Program-made: the position numbers and the translations under genes | The notes under the pieces: generated by a model | Databases searched by the model: none | Told to the model about the DNA's origin: nothing | What the model saw: the letters and a program-made list of their open reading frames with translations, nothing else | Part shown: piece by piece, positions 15,130 through 23,492 of the stretch | How the letters are laid out: each line of letters starts with the position of its first letter | How positions within the stretch are numbered: the stretch's first letter is position 1 | NCBI GenBank assembly: GCA_039028895.1 | Contig: JBCCHF010000030.1 | Location: 1 to 64,000, forward strand | Source of the DNA: JAHDCJ01 sp039028895 | GTDB taxonomy: Bacteria > Bacteroidota > Bacteroidia > Chitinophagales > Saprospiraceae | DNA: 64,000 nt | Direction: 5' to 3'

Positions 15130-17019
15130 ATGAAAATGATAAACTTTGTGGTTCACCTGTTGATAGTAATATGCCTGCTTCCGGCCAATACTTTTGCTCA
15201 GCTACTCAAGCTGGTTCCTGTTGAAGGGAAGACAAATATTATGGTTGCCCAAAATGTGATGATCCCTACCAAGGGTGGAATTCACCTGGCAACTGATATT
15301 TATTTTCCTGTAAAGGAAGGCTCAATAGTTAATGAAAAACTGCCTGTTTTACTACAGCGAACGCCTTATGGTAAAACAGCAGATCGATTTAAGCCTGCTA
15401 TTTTCCTGTTTACAGAAAACGACTATATCGTCGCGGTTCAGGATTTGAGAGGACGATATGACTCTGAAGGAGAATTTACAAAGTATAATCCGTTGGAAGC
15501 TATTGATGGTGCCAATACGGTGGAATGGTTGAGCAAGCTTGAGCAAAGCAGTGGTCAAGTCGGTATGTGGGGCACTTCCTATGGTGCACACACACAAGCG
15601 GATGCATCAAAACTGGACCCCAAAGGCTTGTCAGCCATGATCATGAACATGGGAGGTATGACGAATGCCTGGGACCATGCGGTAAGACAGGGCGGGGCAT
15701 TTGAGTTGGGCAGAGAATTAACCTGGGCCTGGAAGCAAATCCCTGCAGAGATCAAAGACCCGGTTGTGCAAGCCCATTTCAAGTTGGAACAGATAAAGGA
15801 CTGGTACACGGTATGGCCGTTCCGGAAAGGTTTGAACCCCTTATCAATTGCGCCTAATTTCGAGGATTATATTTTGGAAGAATTAACCCACTCTGATTAT
15901 ACCGACTTTTGGAAAAAAATGGGCATCAATTGGGTGGAGTATTACGCACAAACAGCCGATGTGCCAATGATACATGTCGGCGGGTGGTACGATATTTTCC
16001 TCAGAGGGACTATCCAAAACTTTCAGGAACTGGATCGGCTACATACGACACCAAAATGGTTGATCGTTGGTCCATGGACACATGGCGGCAACCATAAGAC
16101 CTTTGCCGGTGACGTTGACTTTGGAGAAGTTGCCACCATTCCCAATTTCAGGACCGGCTATCAACTTGATTGGTTTAACCATTTGCTGAAAAATAAGACA
16201 GTCGACCGCTTGCCAAGTCAGCCTATCCAGTTGTTTGTTATGGGAACAGGAGATGGCAGTAAAACAGTAGAAGGTCGATTAAACCATGGCGGATTTTGGA
16301 TCGAAACGGATAATTGGCCACTTAAGACGGCAGAACCAACAACTTATTATTTTCATGAAAATGGTACACTAAGTCTTGTCCCACCACCACAGGGGCCAGC
16401 ATCAAAAACCTTCACCTTTGACCCTAAAAACCCGGTGCCGACTTTGGGCGGAAATGTCTCAGCACGGGTAAAAGATGGGGGCTTTAATCAAAGAGAACGC
16501 CCCGATTTTATTGGCTCAAAAGCTCCCTTTTTACCACTTAAGTCGCGGCCCGATGTGTTGGTTTTTCAAACGCCGCCGCTAGAGGAAGATGTGCAGGTTA
16601 TTGGGCCAATTCGAATTAAATTGTATTGTTCGAGTGATGCTGTGGATACCGATTTTACGGTAAAACTGGTTGATGTTTATCCGCCTACTGAGGATTTTCC
16701 GGGTGGCTTTGATTTGAACATTACAGATGGCATAGTCCGAATGAGTTATCGAAATGACCGAACAGAGAGAGAACTGATCGAACCAAACAAAGTCTACGAG
16801 GTCACGATCAATCCTTTCCCAACTGCGAATGTTTTCAAGAAAGGCCACCGTATCAGGATTGATGTTTCCAGTAGTAATTTCCCAAGGTGGGATGTTAATC
16901 CAAATACGGGCGAGCCATTAGGCCAACATCGCAGAGTGATTTCAGCGGATAATACGGTATATCATTCAACCGAATATCCATCTCATGTTGTGTTGCCGAT
17001 TGTGCCTTTGGAGAATTAG
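15130..17019 (+). CDS. CocE/NonD family hydrolase (X-Pro dipeptidyl-peptidase-like), exported
   Basis: 629 residues with a signal peptide ending at TFAQ (residue 24). The alpha/beta-hydrolase domain has the nucleophile elbow GMWGTSYGAHTQ (Ser150), an oxyanion region RTPYGK, an Asp in the HVGGWYDIF segment and a His in GPWTHGG. The C-terminal part from about 460 is the jelly-roll PepX-C domain (RPDVLVFQTPPLEEDVQVIG, then FPRWDVNPNTGEP), typical of the family. Such enzymes act as acyl-peptidases or amide/ester hydrolases. The gene is convergent with the 17027 gene, 7 bp between stops. Confidence 0.9.
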   Translation: MKMINFVVHLLIVICLLPANTFAQLLKLVPVEGKTNIMVAQNVMIPTKGGIHLATDIYFPVKEGSIVNEKLPVLLQRTPYGKTADRFKPAIFLFTENDYIVAVQDLRGRYDSEGEFTKYNPLEAIDGANTVEWLSKLEQSSGQVGMWGTSYGAHTQADASKLDPKGLSAMIMNMGGMTNAWDHAVRQGGAFELGRELTWAWKQIPAEIKDPVVQAHFKLEQIKDWYTVWPFRKGLNPLSIAPNFEDYILEELTHSDYTDFWKKMGINWVEYYAQTADVPMIHVGGWYDIFLRGTIQNFQELDRLHTTPKWLIVGPWTHGGNHKTFAGDVDFGEVATIPNFRTGYQLDWFNHLLKNKTVDRLPSQPIQLFVMGTGDGSKTVEGRLNHGGFWIETDNWPLKTAEPTTYYFHENGTLSLVPPPQGPASKTFTFDPKNPVPTLGGNVSARVKDGGFNQRERPDFIGSKAPFLPLKSRPDVLVFQTPPLEEDVQVIGPIRIKLYCSSDAVDTDFTVKLVDVYPPTEDFPGGFDLNITDGIVRMSYRNDRTERELIEPNKVYEVTINPFPTANVFKKGHRIRIDVSSSNFPRWDVNPNTGEPLGQHRRVISADNTVYHSTEYPSHVVLPIVPLEN

Positions 17020-17026
17020 TGTGGGA

Positions 17027-17572
17027 TCAGAACCGATCTTCAAGGTACATTTTGATCAACTGAGCATGCGATAATGGCTTCTTAAGATTATGGACATCTC
17101 CGTTGGTTTCATAGTCAAGGAGGATGAGGTGTTTTGATTCTGCGATCTTTCGAAGGTGTTCAACTTCTTCTTGAAGTTTGTTGTCTAGTACCCATTTGTA
17201 GGAAGGAAGGTAGATTAATTTTCGGGCTGTCAGGTAGTCGAGTAATTCACTGCCATTAACCCCTTTCCGATGCCCTTTAGGCGGACCATACTTGCGAACT
17301 GTTCGCTTGAGGCCCTTCATGTTTGAAACCTTGAATTTGGATTGATCTACATCATATTCATTGAACACCTTCAGTCCCTGCCAAATGCCTTCTACACATT
17401 GAGAAAAATGTCCATCAGAATAGGGAATCGGAATGTTCCCGATAGGGTAAAAAGGACTAAATTTTACGGTGGGTTCAATACCTCTTGATGTTACATCAAT
17501 GATAATTGAGTCAGGGAAATCGTTTTTGATATTAACAATTTTCCTTCGTCTGTTTTGTATAGAAATTTTCAA
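17027..17572 (-). CDS. conserved protein of unknown function (DUF6939-like)
   Basis: 181 residues; starts at a TTG (17572), since no ATG occurs before the conserved part. Features: basic start NRRRKIV, then SIIIDVTSRG, VKFSPFYPIGNIPIPYS, VEGIWQGLKVF and KGLKRTVRKYGPPKGHRKG, ending LDYLTARKLIYLPSYKWVLD. I recall this block order from proteins labelled DUF6939, but the match is from memory. The mixture of Gly-His-Arg-Lys and conserved aromatic residues suggests a nucleic-acid or nucleotide-linked enzyme; no catalytic motif is recognised. No signal peptide. Confidence 0.6.
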   Translation of the reverse strand: MKISIQNRRRKIVNIKNDFPDSIIIDVTSRGIEPTVKFSPFYPIGNIPIPYSDGHFSQCVEGIWQGLKVFNEYDVDQSKFKVSNMKGLKRTVRKYGPPKGHRKGVNGSELLDYLTARKLIYLPSYKWVLDNKLQEEVEHLRKIAESKHLILLDYETNGDVHNLKKPLSHAQLIKMYLEDRF

Positions 17573-17675
17573 GGTGTATTATGTTTTGATTATTAAACGG
17601 GTCGAAACTGTTTATCTAATTGTTTTAAACACATTTTTGGTTCCCTAATTTCTTTCCAGGGTAATTGAAAATGAG

Positions 17676-18461
17676 CTACTCATTTATACGGAGGACATCT
17701 GAAAGCAAGCTGCTGTAGCCTGCAAAATTTCCCAATCCTTTTTCGATATTATTAAACACAAAAACGGGCTCGGCAAACGGGTCACTCTGGGTCATGTCCT
17801 GGAGCTTAAGACTCCGTTGATACAGGAAATAGGCTTCGCTGATCGACCTTATCTCAACCCTGACATCATAGTACCTGCCATCATTTCCATCGGAGGATGG
17901 CTGGATGCCAACAAAGCCGATTAACAGCTCCTTGTTTTCATCAATGAATGAACTATTCTCGAAAATGAGGCCATCACTTAGAATCGTCAGGAATCCGTCT
18001 GTCTCGTTATCAATCAAATCATTACCTGAAGAGTTACCCAGTTTTATGCTTGGTCGAATTTCCCAGGAGTCTATGACAGTCGTGTCACCGCCTTCGAGTG
18101 TCCAATAATAGGAGGTGGCTATGGCCGAAACATGGTAAAAATTTTCTCCAGGATCATTGTCCTTTAAATTTAGTCTAAACTGCGGATAAGAAGAGAATTC
18201 GTCTTCTTCAATCATGCCCAGGTAGGTGAATTCTTCAATGAAAGTCGTCGATGATGGGGCAACATCTGTCCCTTCTACTGCTTCAAAACCTGGAGCAGAA
18301 ACTTTTACCGTGTAGGCTATTCCTGAGGCCGGGCGAAAGGATGCAGATCTAAAGAAGCCTTTTCGGGTATCGGCACCATCAGGAAGAGGATCTGGCCCCT
18401 GGAATGTCAATTGTTCGACCAGATTCTGACCTTCGTATATCTCAACAGTGGCATCGCGCAT
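17676..18461 (-). pseudogene. DUF4249-type protein, 5' part missing or frameshifted
   Basis: 261 residues from an internal ATG. The text NMRDATVEIYEGQNLVEQL, YTVKVSAPGFEAVEGTDVAP and the later beta-strand pattern match the DUF4249 family, envelope lipoproteins found beside SusC-like receptors in Bacteroidota. The same frame extends upstream through WYSVSNSKIITSQDDIE to a TGA near 18535 but has no signal peptide or lipobox. The expected 50-60 N-terminal residues are absent, and another ORF (18407-18829) overlaps in a different frame. No TonB receptor gene is adjacent, which also supports decay. Confidence 0.55.
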
Positions 18462-18829
18462 ATTTTCAATATCATCCTGACTGGTGATGATTTTGCTATT
18501 CGAAACACTATACCAGGTTCAATAAATTGGGTTTTGTCCCAGTCGGTTGTTCTCAGAGGTGTTTCAGATACCTGAAAGTTGCGCATCATCCAGAGATTCC
18601 CTCCGGCATTGTCAGAGGTGGCTTCAGAGCGACTAAGGAAGTGAATGTATTCTGGTCTGGCTTGATTGGATAATGCAATTTTCTTCACTTTACCATAGTA
18701 GTACAAAGTTGAATTCGACACAGCAATAAATTGTTCGCCTGAATTGTCAGGAGTTACCAGTTGGTAAGTTTGCAGTTCTTCAGACGAGCGTGAAAAAAAG
18801 AGTATAATGCTAAAGAGAACTATTTTCAT
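18407..18829 (-). CDS. short exported ORF overlapping the DUF4249 remnant; possible chimera
   Basis: 140 residues. A hydrophobic N-terminus (MKIVLFSIILFFS) suggests export, followed by a beta-rich segment (YQLVTPDN, NSTLYYYGKVKKI). The last 35 or so residues are basic and look like out-of-frame DUF4249 sequence, so the natural protein probably either stopped earlier or continued into the DUF4249 frame through a shift near 18510. It starts 5 bp after the stop of the 18835-19302 gene. Whether the stable product exists is doubtful. Confidence 0.35.
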   Translation of the reverse strand: MKIVLFSIILFFSRSSEELQTYQLVTPDNSGEQFIAVSNSTLYYYGKVKKIALSNQARPEYIHFLSRSEATSDNAGGNLWMMRNFQVSETPLRTTDWDKTQFIEPGIVFRIAKSSPVRMILKICAMPLLRYTKVRIWSNN

Positions 18830-18834
18830 TCATA

Positions 18835-19302
18835 TTAATTTTTCAAGGCATTAGCATGTTCAATCCAGTCGTCATTGCTTCTGAATTTGGTCAAACCAAT
18901 GGCTTCAAATTCGTCGTACATGTCATTTTTGACAGCCTTCATTAGCTTTAAACATCTGCTGATTGCGCCAATTTTTGAATGTTTTGGTCCAAAATAGAGT
19001 ATGCCTTTGTACCAGATGGCGGCAGCCTGTTCGCCGTCACCTCCCCAATAATCGGTTTCAAGGTAGGTAATCATTCCATCTTTGGAATTATCAACCAGGA
19101 GGGCTTCAATATTCGGGTTGAATTTCCAAAAGACTTCATAAGGGCTATCTTCTTTTCCGCCTATTTCGTCGGCAAGTGCATTGGTAAGAGGAATGAAAAC
19201 AAACCCCTGTTCCATATCTATAAGATGCGCATTTTCGAAATGGGAGAAACGTTCTGCGGTTTCCCGTTTATTGAAGATGAAGCCTTGGATGTTATGTGAC
19301 AT
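18835..19302 (-). CDS. hypothetical protein, cytosolic
   Basis: 155 residues from the ATG at 19302; the frame is open 12 codons further but without a better start. It has an alternating beta/loop composition (NIQGFIFNKRETAERFSHF, HLIDMEQGFVFIPL, ITYLETDYWGGDGEQAAAIW) and ends with a helical part and WIEHANALKN. No catalytic motif or family is recognised. The DYWGGDGEQ loop and the charged middle recall small uncharacterised proteins often associated with immunity-type genes, but this is impression only. Confidence 0.6.
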   Translation of the reverse strand: MSHNIQGFIFNKRETAERFSHFENAHLIDMEQGFVFIPLTNALADEIGGKEDSPYEVFWKFNPNIEALLVDNSKDGMITYLETDYWGGDGEQAAAIWYKGILYFGPKHSKIGAISRCLKLMKAVKNDMYDEFEAIGLTKFRSNDDWIEHANALKN

Positions 19303-19380
19303 TTGGCTATGTATTGACAGCAGATATTTTAAATACAATAATAATAATAAGTCACCCAGATAGTCTGATAAAAGTAGCTG

Positions 19381-19548
19381 TTAATTCTCCAATTTTCGTT
19401 TTAACTGATAAATGGAGCCAAAGAATGCTTTATCAGTAAGCATGGATTTCAGGGGTTTCGTACTAGCCAAATTTTTCAGTTTTTGGGCACTTAATGTACC
19501 AATAATCACAAAAAGCAGTAGAAGTGTGATTAAGGCTTTCCTTATAAT
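19381..19548 (-). CDS. possible short exported peptide lacking a standard start
   Basis: Downstream of the TonB/VWA gene and overlapping its last codons, one frame gives a signal-peptide-like run (ALITLLLLFVIIGTLSAQ) followed by about 34 basic residues ending QLKRKLEN and TAA at 19383-19381. The only possible starts are ATT or ATA at about 19548. It may be a truncated remnant of an exported-protein gene rather than a live gene. Confidence 0.25.
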   Translation of the reverse strand: MIRKALITLLLLFVIIGTLSAQKLKNLASTKPLKSMLTDKAFFGSIYQLKRKLEN

Positions 19549-21125
19549 TTCAAGGAAGGAACGAATTTCCCTTTTGCGATGATATACCTCTTTTTCCCGA
19601 TTGTTATTTCTTCACCTTCGTTTAATTCTGCAAGGTTCATTAAATCTTCTTCCATGGTATGAAACGAACCTTTGGTCTGTTTTGCTATATCGAGGTATGC
19701 CGTATTTATTCCGCCAGTTGTTCCACAAGCAATAACCCTGATGGGTTTTTTTACCTTTCGCAACAATTCCAGGTCTCTTGGAGTAGCATAATTATCGGCG
19801 ATCATTACGATATCTTTGCAATGTTCACATTGGTCAATGGCTTTCAATAAAGCTTCTATGTTATTTTCGGGAATGTCACCACCGTACCCATTCCTCATTG
19901 TTTTTTTTGCCAGGTCTTTAATGCCTTCAAACCCGGATTTTTTGCTTTGGTATATCCCTCCCGTCTTTCCGATTCGTTTTTGTTTATCAGGTTTTTGGTT
20001 ACCATCATTAAAAAATGTGAAGTACTCAATACGGTCTTTATTGGCCTTGAAATTGAGTTTATACCACAACAGGAGTTGAGCTGAATATGGAGACATACTA
20101 CCGGTAACATCACAAATCACATGCATTTTCTTCCAATGTGTATTGCGATGGAAAACCTTGAAAATAGTTGAATCCGGAGTCTTGTATTTAATTTCAGAAG
20201 TGAACAAATATGAAGAATCAACCGATTCTTCGAAGGCATTAATTTCCGATTCATAAATTATGGGTTCAGCCATTGCGTAAGTCTCGCTAATGAAAAAACG
20301 AATGGGCAAGGTTAATGCTGTTTTTACAGGTTTGCCATTGTATTTGCCGGGAGTCCATTTTGGCATTGCCTTAGTGGCTTTAATAGCTGCTTCTTCACAA
20401 CCTGCCCCGATGCCTCTGAAAGGCCGAACCGATGTTACCTTTCCATTTTCATCTATAATGAAGGAGATAATAACAGTGCCCTGAATGCCTTTTTCCCTTG
20501 CCTCCGGTGGATATTTTATTGTTTTCATCCAGTATTCTCCTAGTTTCTCATCGCCGCCCGGGAAGGCAGGCATTTCCTTCAAAATGGTAAACACCTTGCT
20601 ATCAGAATCTTCTTCTGAGTGGTGTCCAGAGGATTCTCCGGAGGTTATCTTATCGATGTATTTCATTTCTTTTTCAATTGAGGTCTTGGTTGGCGCCGGT
20701 CGAAAGGTAATTATAAACCCATGGAAAAAATCTTCTCCTTCCTTCCGGGAAGCACAGGATGATTGTCCGACCACTTCCCATTCGATCATTTCGTTGTTTA
20801 ATATTTTCCCGTTAAGGGCATTCAACGATTCCAGCCTTTTCCTGTTCAAAGCTAATTGGTCAAATGATGGCATGGATTTATAAGTGGTGTAAACCAATTC
20901 TATTTTAAGAATAACCAGATCATGGACCTTTATTAACTCCTCCGGATTTTCAATTATTGGGGTACCAAATTTCGTATTTAGGAAAATAGTGTTGTCAACT
21001 TCTTTTATGTCAATCTTTTCAACCAGTGAAGCGCCGGATTGCAGGATGTAATCGATTTTTTCGGTTTGACCGAAAGTGAAGTTAGGGGCAAGCAAAAACG
21101 ATAAAAAAATAGTAAATAGTCTCAT
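19542..21125 (-). CDS. TonB C-terminal domain fused to a von Willebrand A domain, exported
   Basis: 527 residues with signal peptide (cleavage near TFGQ, residue 20). Residues about 185-280 form a TonB C-terminal domain: MPAFPGGDEKLGEYW, YPPEAREKGIQGTVIISFI, GCEEAAIKA, MPKWTPGKYNGKPVK. Residues 333-505 form a VWA-like domain with a MIDAS-type D339-x-T-x-S motif (DVTGSMSP) and a second acidic strand (DIVMIADNYA). TonB domains of this kind lack the transmembrane anchor of true TonB and are used as periplasmic interaction modules. The fusion suggests a protein-binding, metal-dependent scaffold. A 9-2-9 inverted repeat precedes the start codon. Confidence 0.85.
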   Translation of the reverse strand: MRLFTIFLSFLLAPNFTFGQTEKIDYILQSGASLVEKIDIKEVDNTIFLNTKFGTPIIENPEELIKVHDLVILKIELVYTTYKSMPSFDQLALNRKRLESLNALNGKILNNEMIEWEVVGQSSCASRKEGEDFFHGFIITFRPAPTKTSIEKEMKYIDKITSGESSGHHSEEDSDSKVFTILKEMPAFPGGDEKLGEYWMKTIKYPPEAREKGIQGTVIISFIIDENGKVTSVRPFRGIGAGCEEAAIKATKAMPKWTPGKYNGKPVKTALTLPIRFFISETYAMAEPIIYESEINAFEESVDSSYLFTSEIKYKTPDSTIFKVFHRNTHWKKMHVICDVTGSMSPYSAQLLLWYKLNFKANKDRIEYFTFFNDGNQKPDKQKRIGKTGGIYQSKKSGFEGIKDLAKKTMRNGYGGDIPENNIEALLKAIDQCEHCKDIVMIADNYATPRDLELLRKVKKPIRVIACGTTGGINTAYLDIAKQTKGSFHTMEEDLMNLAELNEGEEITIGKKRYIIAKGKFVPSLKL

Positions 21126-21134
21126 AGTCTTTAA

Positions 21135-21154
21135 TTAATGTGTACACACATTAA
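21135..21154. promoter_or_regulatory. inverted repeat upstream of the TonB/VWA gene
   Basis: TTAATGTGT-ac-ACACATTAA, perfect 9-2-9, ending 10 bp before the ATG at 21125. The position fits a repressor operator over the transcription start or a hairpin that masks the ribosome-binding region. No regulator gene is adjacent. Confidence 0.55.
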
Positions 21155-21191
21155 AGATGCTATTCTGACTGTTTTTGGTGGAGGAGGGGTG

Positions 21192-21872
21192 TTAGGAATA
21201 TATTGAATTCACGACTTCCTGACCAGTGTAGTTTGGCCCGGCCTTATCATCAGCGCCTTTGTAACTTAGGTTAAAATTAATCTTCTGGTTGCCTTTGCAT
21301 ACCAGCAATTTCTTCCGATTGTGGTAGGTCATTGGCTTGCCTTCGAATGTTTTCAGAATTTCTGGTTCTAAGGATTTATTATTCAGATCCCTGACATTAT
21401 TTAAATCGATGTTACCGATAAAGGTACCGTTTTCCTTCAGGCTACTTATTATTTTTTCAATCGCTCTGAGCTTATCCCCAATGTAGTGCAATCCATGAAC
21501 ACAGGTAACCAGATCATATTTTTCTGTTGGACGCCAATTGAGGACAGCACCTACTTGAAAAGTAATTTGACTCTTTTGGTCTAATGGTTGAAACATGTTT
21601 ACTAAATCCAGTCCTTCAAGAATGACTTTGTTTCTTAAACCTTTTTCAATGAGCATTTGCTCAGCCTCAATTAAAGCATTTCCTCTGCCGCAACAAATGT
21701 CGATCCATTGAGCATCGCCATTTTCATTACATTTTTCAGCCAGGTAGGCTAATACATCAAATGAAATATCTTTTTTGTAGCTGTTAACGCCAGTGAGCTT
21801 TCTTTCTCTGTTCATTTTGCAATTGGCAACTACTGTAGACCAGACAAGTTGTTGTTCGTTGAGTAATTTCAT
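21192..21872 (-). CDS. class I SAM-dependent methyltransferase
   Basis: 226 residues. Motif I is IDICCGRGNALIEAE (about residues 57-71), the SAM-binding loop; motif II/post-I lies in ILEGLDLVNMF; the acidic-strand TCVHGLHYIGDKLRAIEKI and the LKENGTFIGNIDLNN strand complete the Rossmann core. The N-terminus is helical (KLLNEQQLVWSTVVANCKMNRERKL). No acceptor-specific feature is recognised. The C-terminal beta region (QKINFNLSYKGADDK) may contact the substrate. Immediately downstream of a DsbD-like remnant; no obvious operon partner. Confidence 0.8.
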   Translation of the reverse strand: MKLLNEQQLVWSTVVANCKMNRERKLTGVNSYKKDISFDVLAYLAEKCNENGDAQWIDICCGRGNALIEAEQMLIEKGLRNKVILEGLDLVNMFQPLDQKSQITFQVGAVLNWRPTEKYDLVTCVHGLHYIGDKLRAIEKIISSLKENGTFIGNIDLNNVRDLNNKSLEPEILKTFEGKPMTYHNRKKLLVCKGNQKINFNLSYKGADDKAGPNYTGQEVVNSIYS

Positions 21873-21903
21873 TTGGGTGATAAATTGCCTCTTGAGGCGA
21901 TAT

Positions 21904-22110
21904 CTACTTTTTCGAAGGTTTTAGAAACTCAATAAAATCAAACTTATTGGGTGCGTAATCCTTCGCTTGCAGGATTTTCTTGTCGGGCCCCATAATGACA
22001 AAGTACGGTTGTGAGCCTGACGCCGATATTTCAACTTTGAGATCATTGTTAATCCGTCCTATTCTCTTAATTTTCCGGATACTGCTGCCGTATTTTGAAT
22101 ATTTCCAGTG
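21904..22110 (-). pseudogene. C-terminal remnant of a DsbD/thioredoxin-like protein
   Basis: The minus frame reads INNDLKVEISASGSQPYFVIM then GPDKKILQAKDYAPNKFDF and EFLKPSKK, ending TAG at 21906-21904. This is the last beta-strands and helix of a thioredoxin fold as at the C-terminus of DsbD-type thiol:disulfide interchange proteins (pattern SQPYFVLL.p.GKiL....Y....FleFL). No start codon and no CxxC; an in-frame TAG lies inside the palindromic repeat that begins at 22110. The upstream part of the gene is gone, cut at or near the repeat. Confidence 0.6.
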
Positions 22111-22136
22111 TCTCTATCAGGAGACCCTGCTAGAAC
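22110..22136. repeat. GTTCTAGC palindromic repeat, copy D (reverse orientation)
   Basis: GTCTC-tatcag-GAGAC then CCTGCTAGAAC, i.e. the reverse complement arm of the copy at 10226. It forms the edge of the DsbD-like remnant. Confidence 0.6.
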
Positions 22137-22187
22137 AATAACTTTGTTCTTGAATAAGGTGTTAATCCAGGAAATCCTGTCCGACTT

Positions 22188-23321
22188 TTACTCGCTCTTT
22201 TCTTTAACGATTATGTTTTTATGGAGCCATTTCATTTCGTTGCCTTTGTCAAGGGACGTGAAAACAATCTTGTCATCGTCTTCTTTCGAATGCCAATGTG
22301 TTCTTTTGTTAAGCGTTTTTGAATTTTCTTCTGGTTTGTTTTCCTTTTCCAATTCAGAAATGACATCCGGGAGGGATAAATAATTGTATTCTTTTTGTTT
22401 CTGATCAAGGTCGGTAATCGCTTCAATAATGGCCGCGTCAAGTAGTTTTTCAAAAAGGTCGACAAACAATCTATTATTGTTGTAAATATCAACATTATAG
22501 AGCTCTCCGTTTATGGCATAAGCGAATCCAACTGTTTTATTTTTTACCAGATTTTTGAACTTGGCTTTATAAGTTTCTTTCATTTCTTTCAGTTCCTTAT
22601 TGTCAAGTGTCAACTCAAGGCTACTTTCGGAGTCAGCTGATTTAACATCAATGTCAGCTGCAAAATAATAACTGACGTTTGAATTTAATTTATCTTGTTG
22701 CTCCTCTATGTTATCCCAAACTTTTCTTTGGTTATTTTCTTTTTTTGAAGCAATCTTCAAGTCTCTTGAAGTTAACATGTTGCTTGTTGTGGAAAAGGCG
22801 CTTACGTTTTCATAGCCTCTTTTATTCCACCGTCCAGCTTCGACACAAAAGCTGGCTAACTTCTGACCTTTTGTATTTGGCGCGATGACCATATCATAAG
22901 CTAAAGTTCGATCCTGTTTTCCGCCTCTGATAATATCTCCGGCATTAATATAAATGGTCTTGTCAGAGTTGTTGCTCAATTTCAGCTCGCTGACATTGGA
23001 GGTTTCATTAATTTGAATCAGTTTTTTATTCATGGCATCCTTCAGGGTTACATAATCAATGTTATCTGCATTGGTCTTCCCACTGATCATATATACCTGA
23101 AGGTTTTTATAATTTACCGGAGGGCTGAAGGTGAAATCTTTTAAAACCTCGCTTTTCATGGTAATATCCAAGGCGTCAGAATTTTCAGCCGAAGGTGATG
23201 CGGATACCTCCGTATGATCTGCATGGTTTATTCCGGTTGAGGCGTCAGGATTATTGCAATTGACAAAGCATAAAGCAACAAAAAATAAAAAAGCAATGCT
23301 GAAAAGGTGTGATTGTTTCAT
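22188..23321 (-). CDS. DUF6569/ARPP-1 domain lipoprotein
   Basis: 377 residues from the ATG at 23321 (upstream extension lacks a signal). The lipobox is CFVNC, so it is lipid-anchored. The core has VTLKDAMNKKLIQINETSNVSELKLSN split by a turn, then IYINAGDIIRGGKQDRTL and ASFCVEAGRW, the hallmark of the DUF6569 (ARG- and phosphatase-associated ARPP-1) family, where Gly-Gly-Lys-Gln-Asp/Asn-Arg is the most conserved motif. ARPP-1 proteins were described computationally in nucleotide/RNA conflict contexts; their biochemistry is not known to me. A C-terminal charged, helical tail follows. Linked in direction to the DUF4846 gene. Confidence 0.75.
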   Translation of the reverse strand: MKQSHLFSIAFLFFVALCFVNCNNPDASTGINHADHTEVSASPSAENSDALDITMKSEVLKDFTFSPPVNYKNLQVYMISGKTNADNIDYVTLKDAMNKKLIQINETSNVSELKLSNNSDKTIYINAGDIIRGGKQDRTLAYDMVIAPNTKGQKLASFCVEAGRWNKRGYENVSAFSTTSNMLTSRDLKIASKKENNQRKVWDNIEEQQDKLNSNVSYYFAADIDVKSADSESSLELTLDNKELKEMKETYKAKFKNLVKNKTVGFAYAINGELYNVDIYNNNRLFVDLFEKLLDAAIIEAITDLDQKQKEYNYLSLPDVISELEKENKPEENSKTLNKRTHWHSKEDDDKIVFTSLDKGNEMKWLHKNIIVKEKSE

Positions 23322-23492
23322 GGCGTTAAAGTTTTTTCCATTAATTTTTTGTTCTATAAAATAGTCATAAAGAGGCATTGTTGATGGCGGCAGGGAATAG
23401 AATAACAGTTACTTAACATGTTGAATAACATTTGTTTAACATGATATTCAAAGGTTGTTAATGAAGTCTGAAAATGCCTTCTGGAATTACGC

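Noticed and set aside
23408..23445. Two TTAACATG boxes upstream of the DUF6569 gene as an operator
   Set aside because: Short, AT-rich and spaced 22 bp; too likely by chance without a regulator gene nearby.
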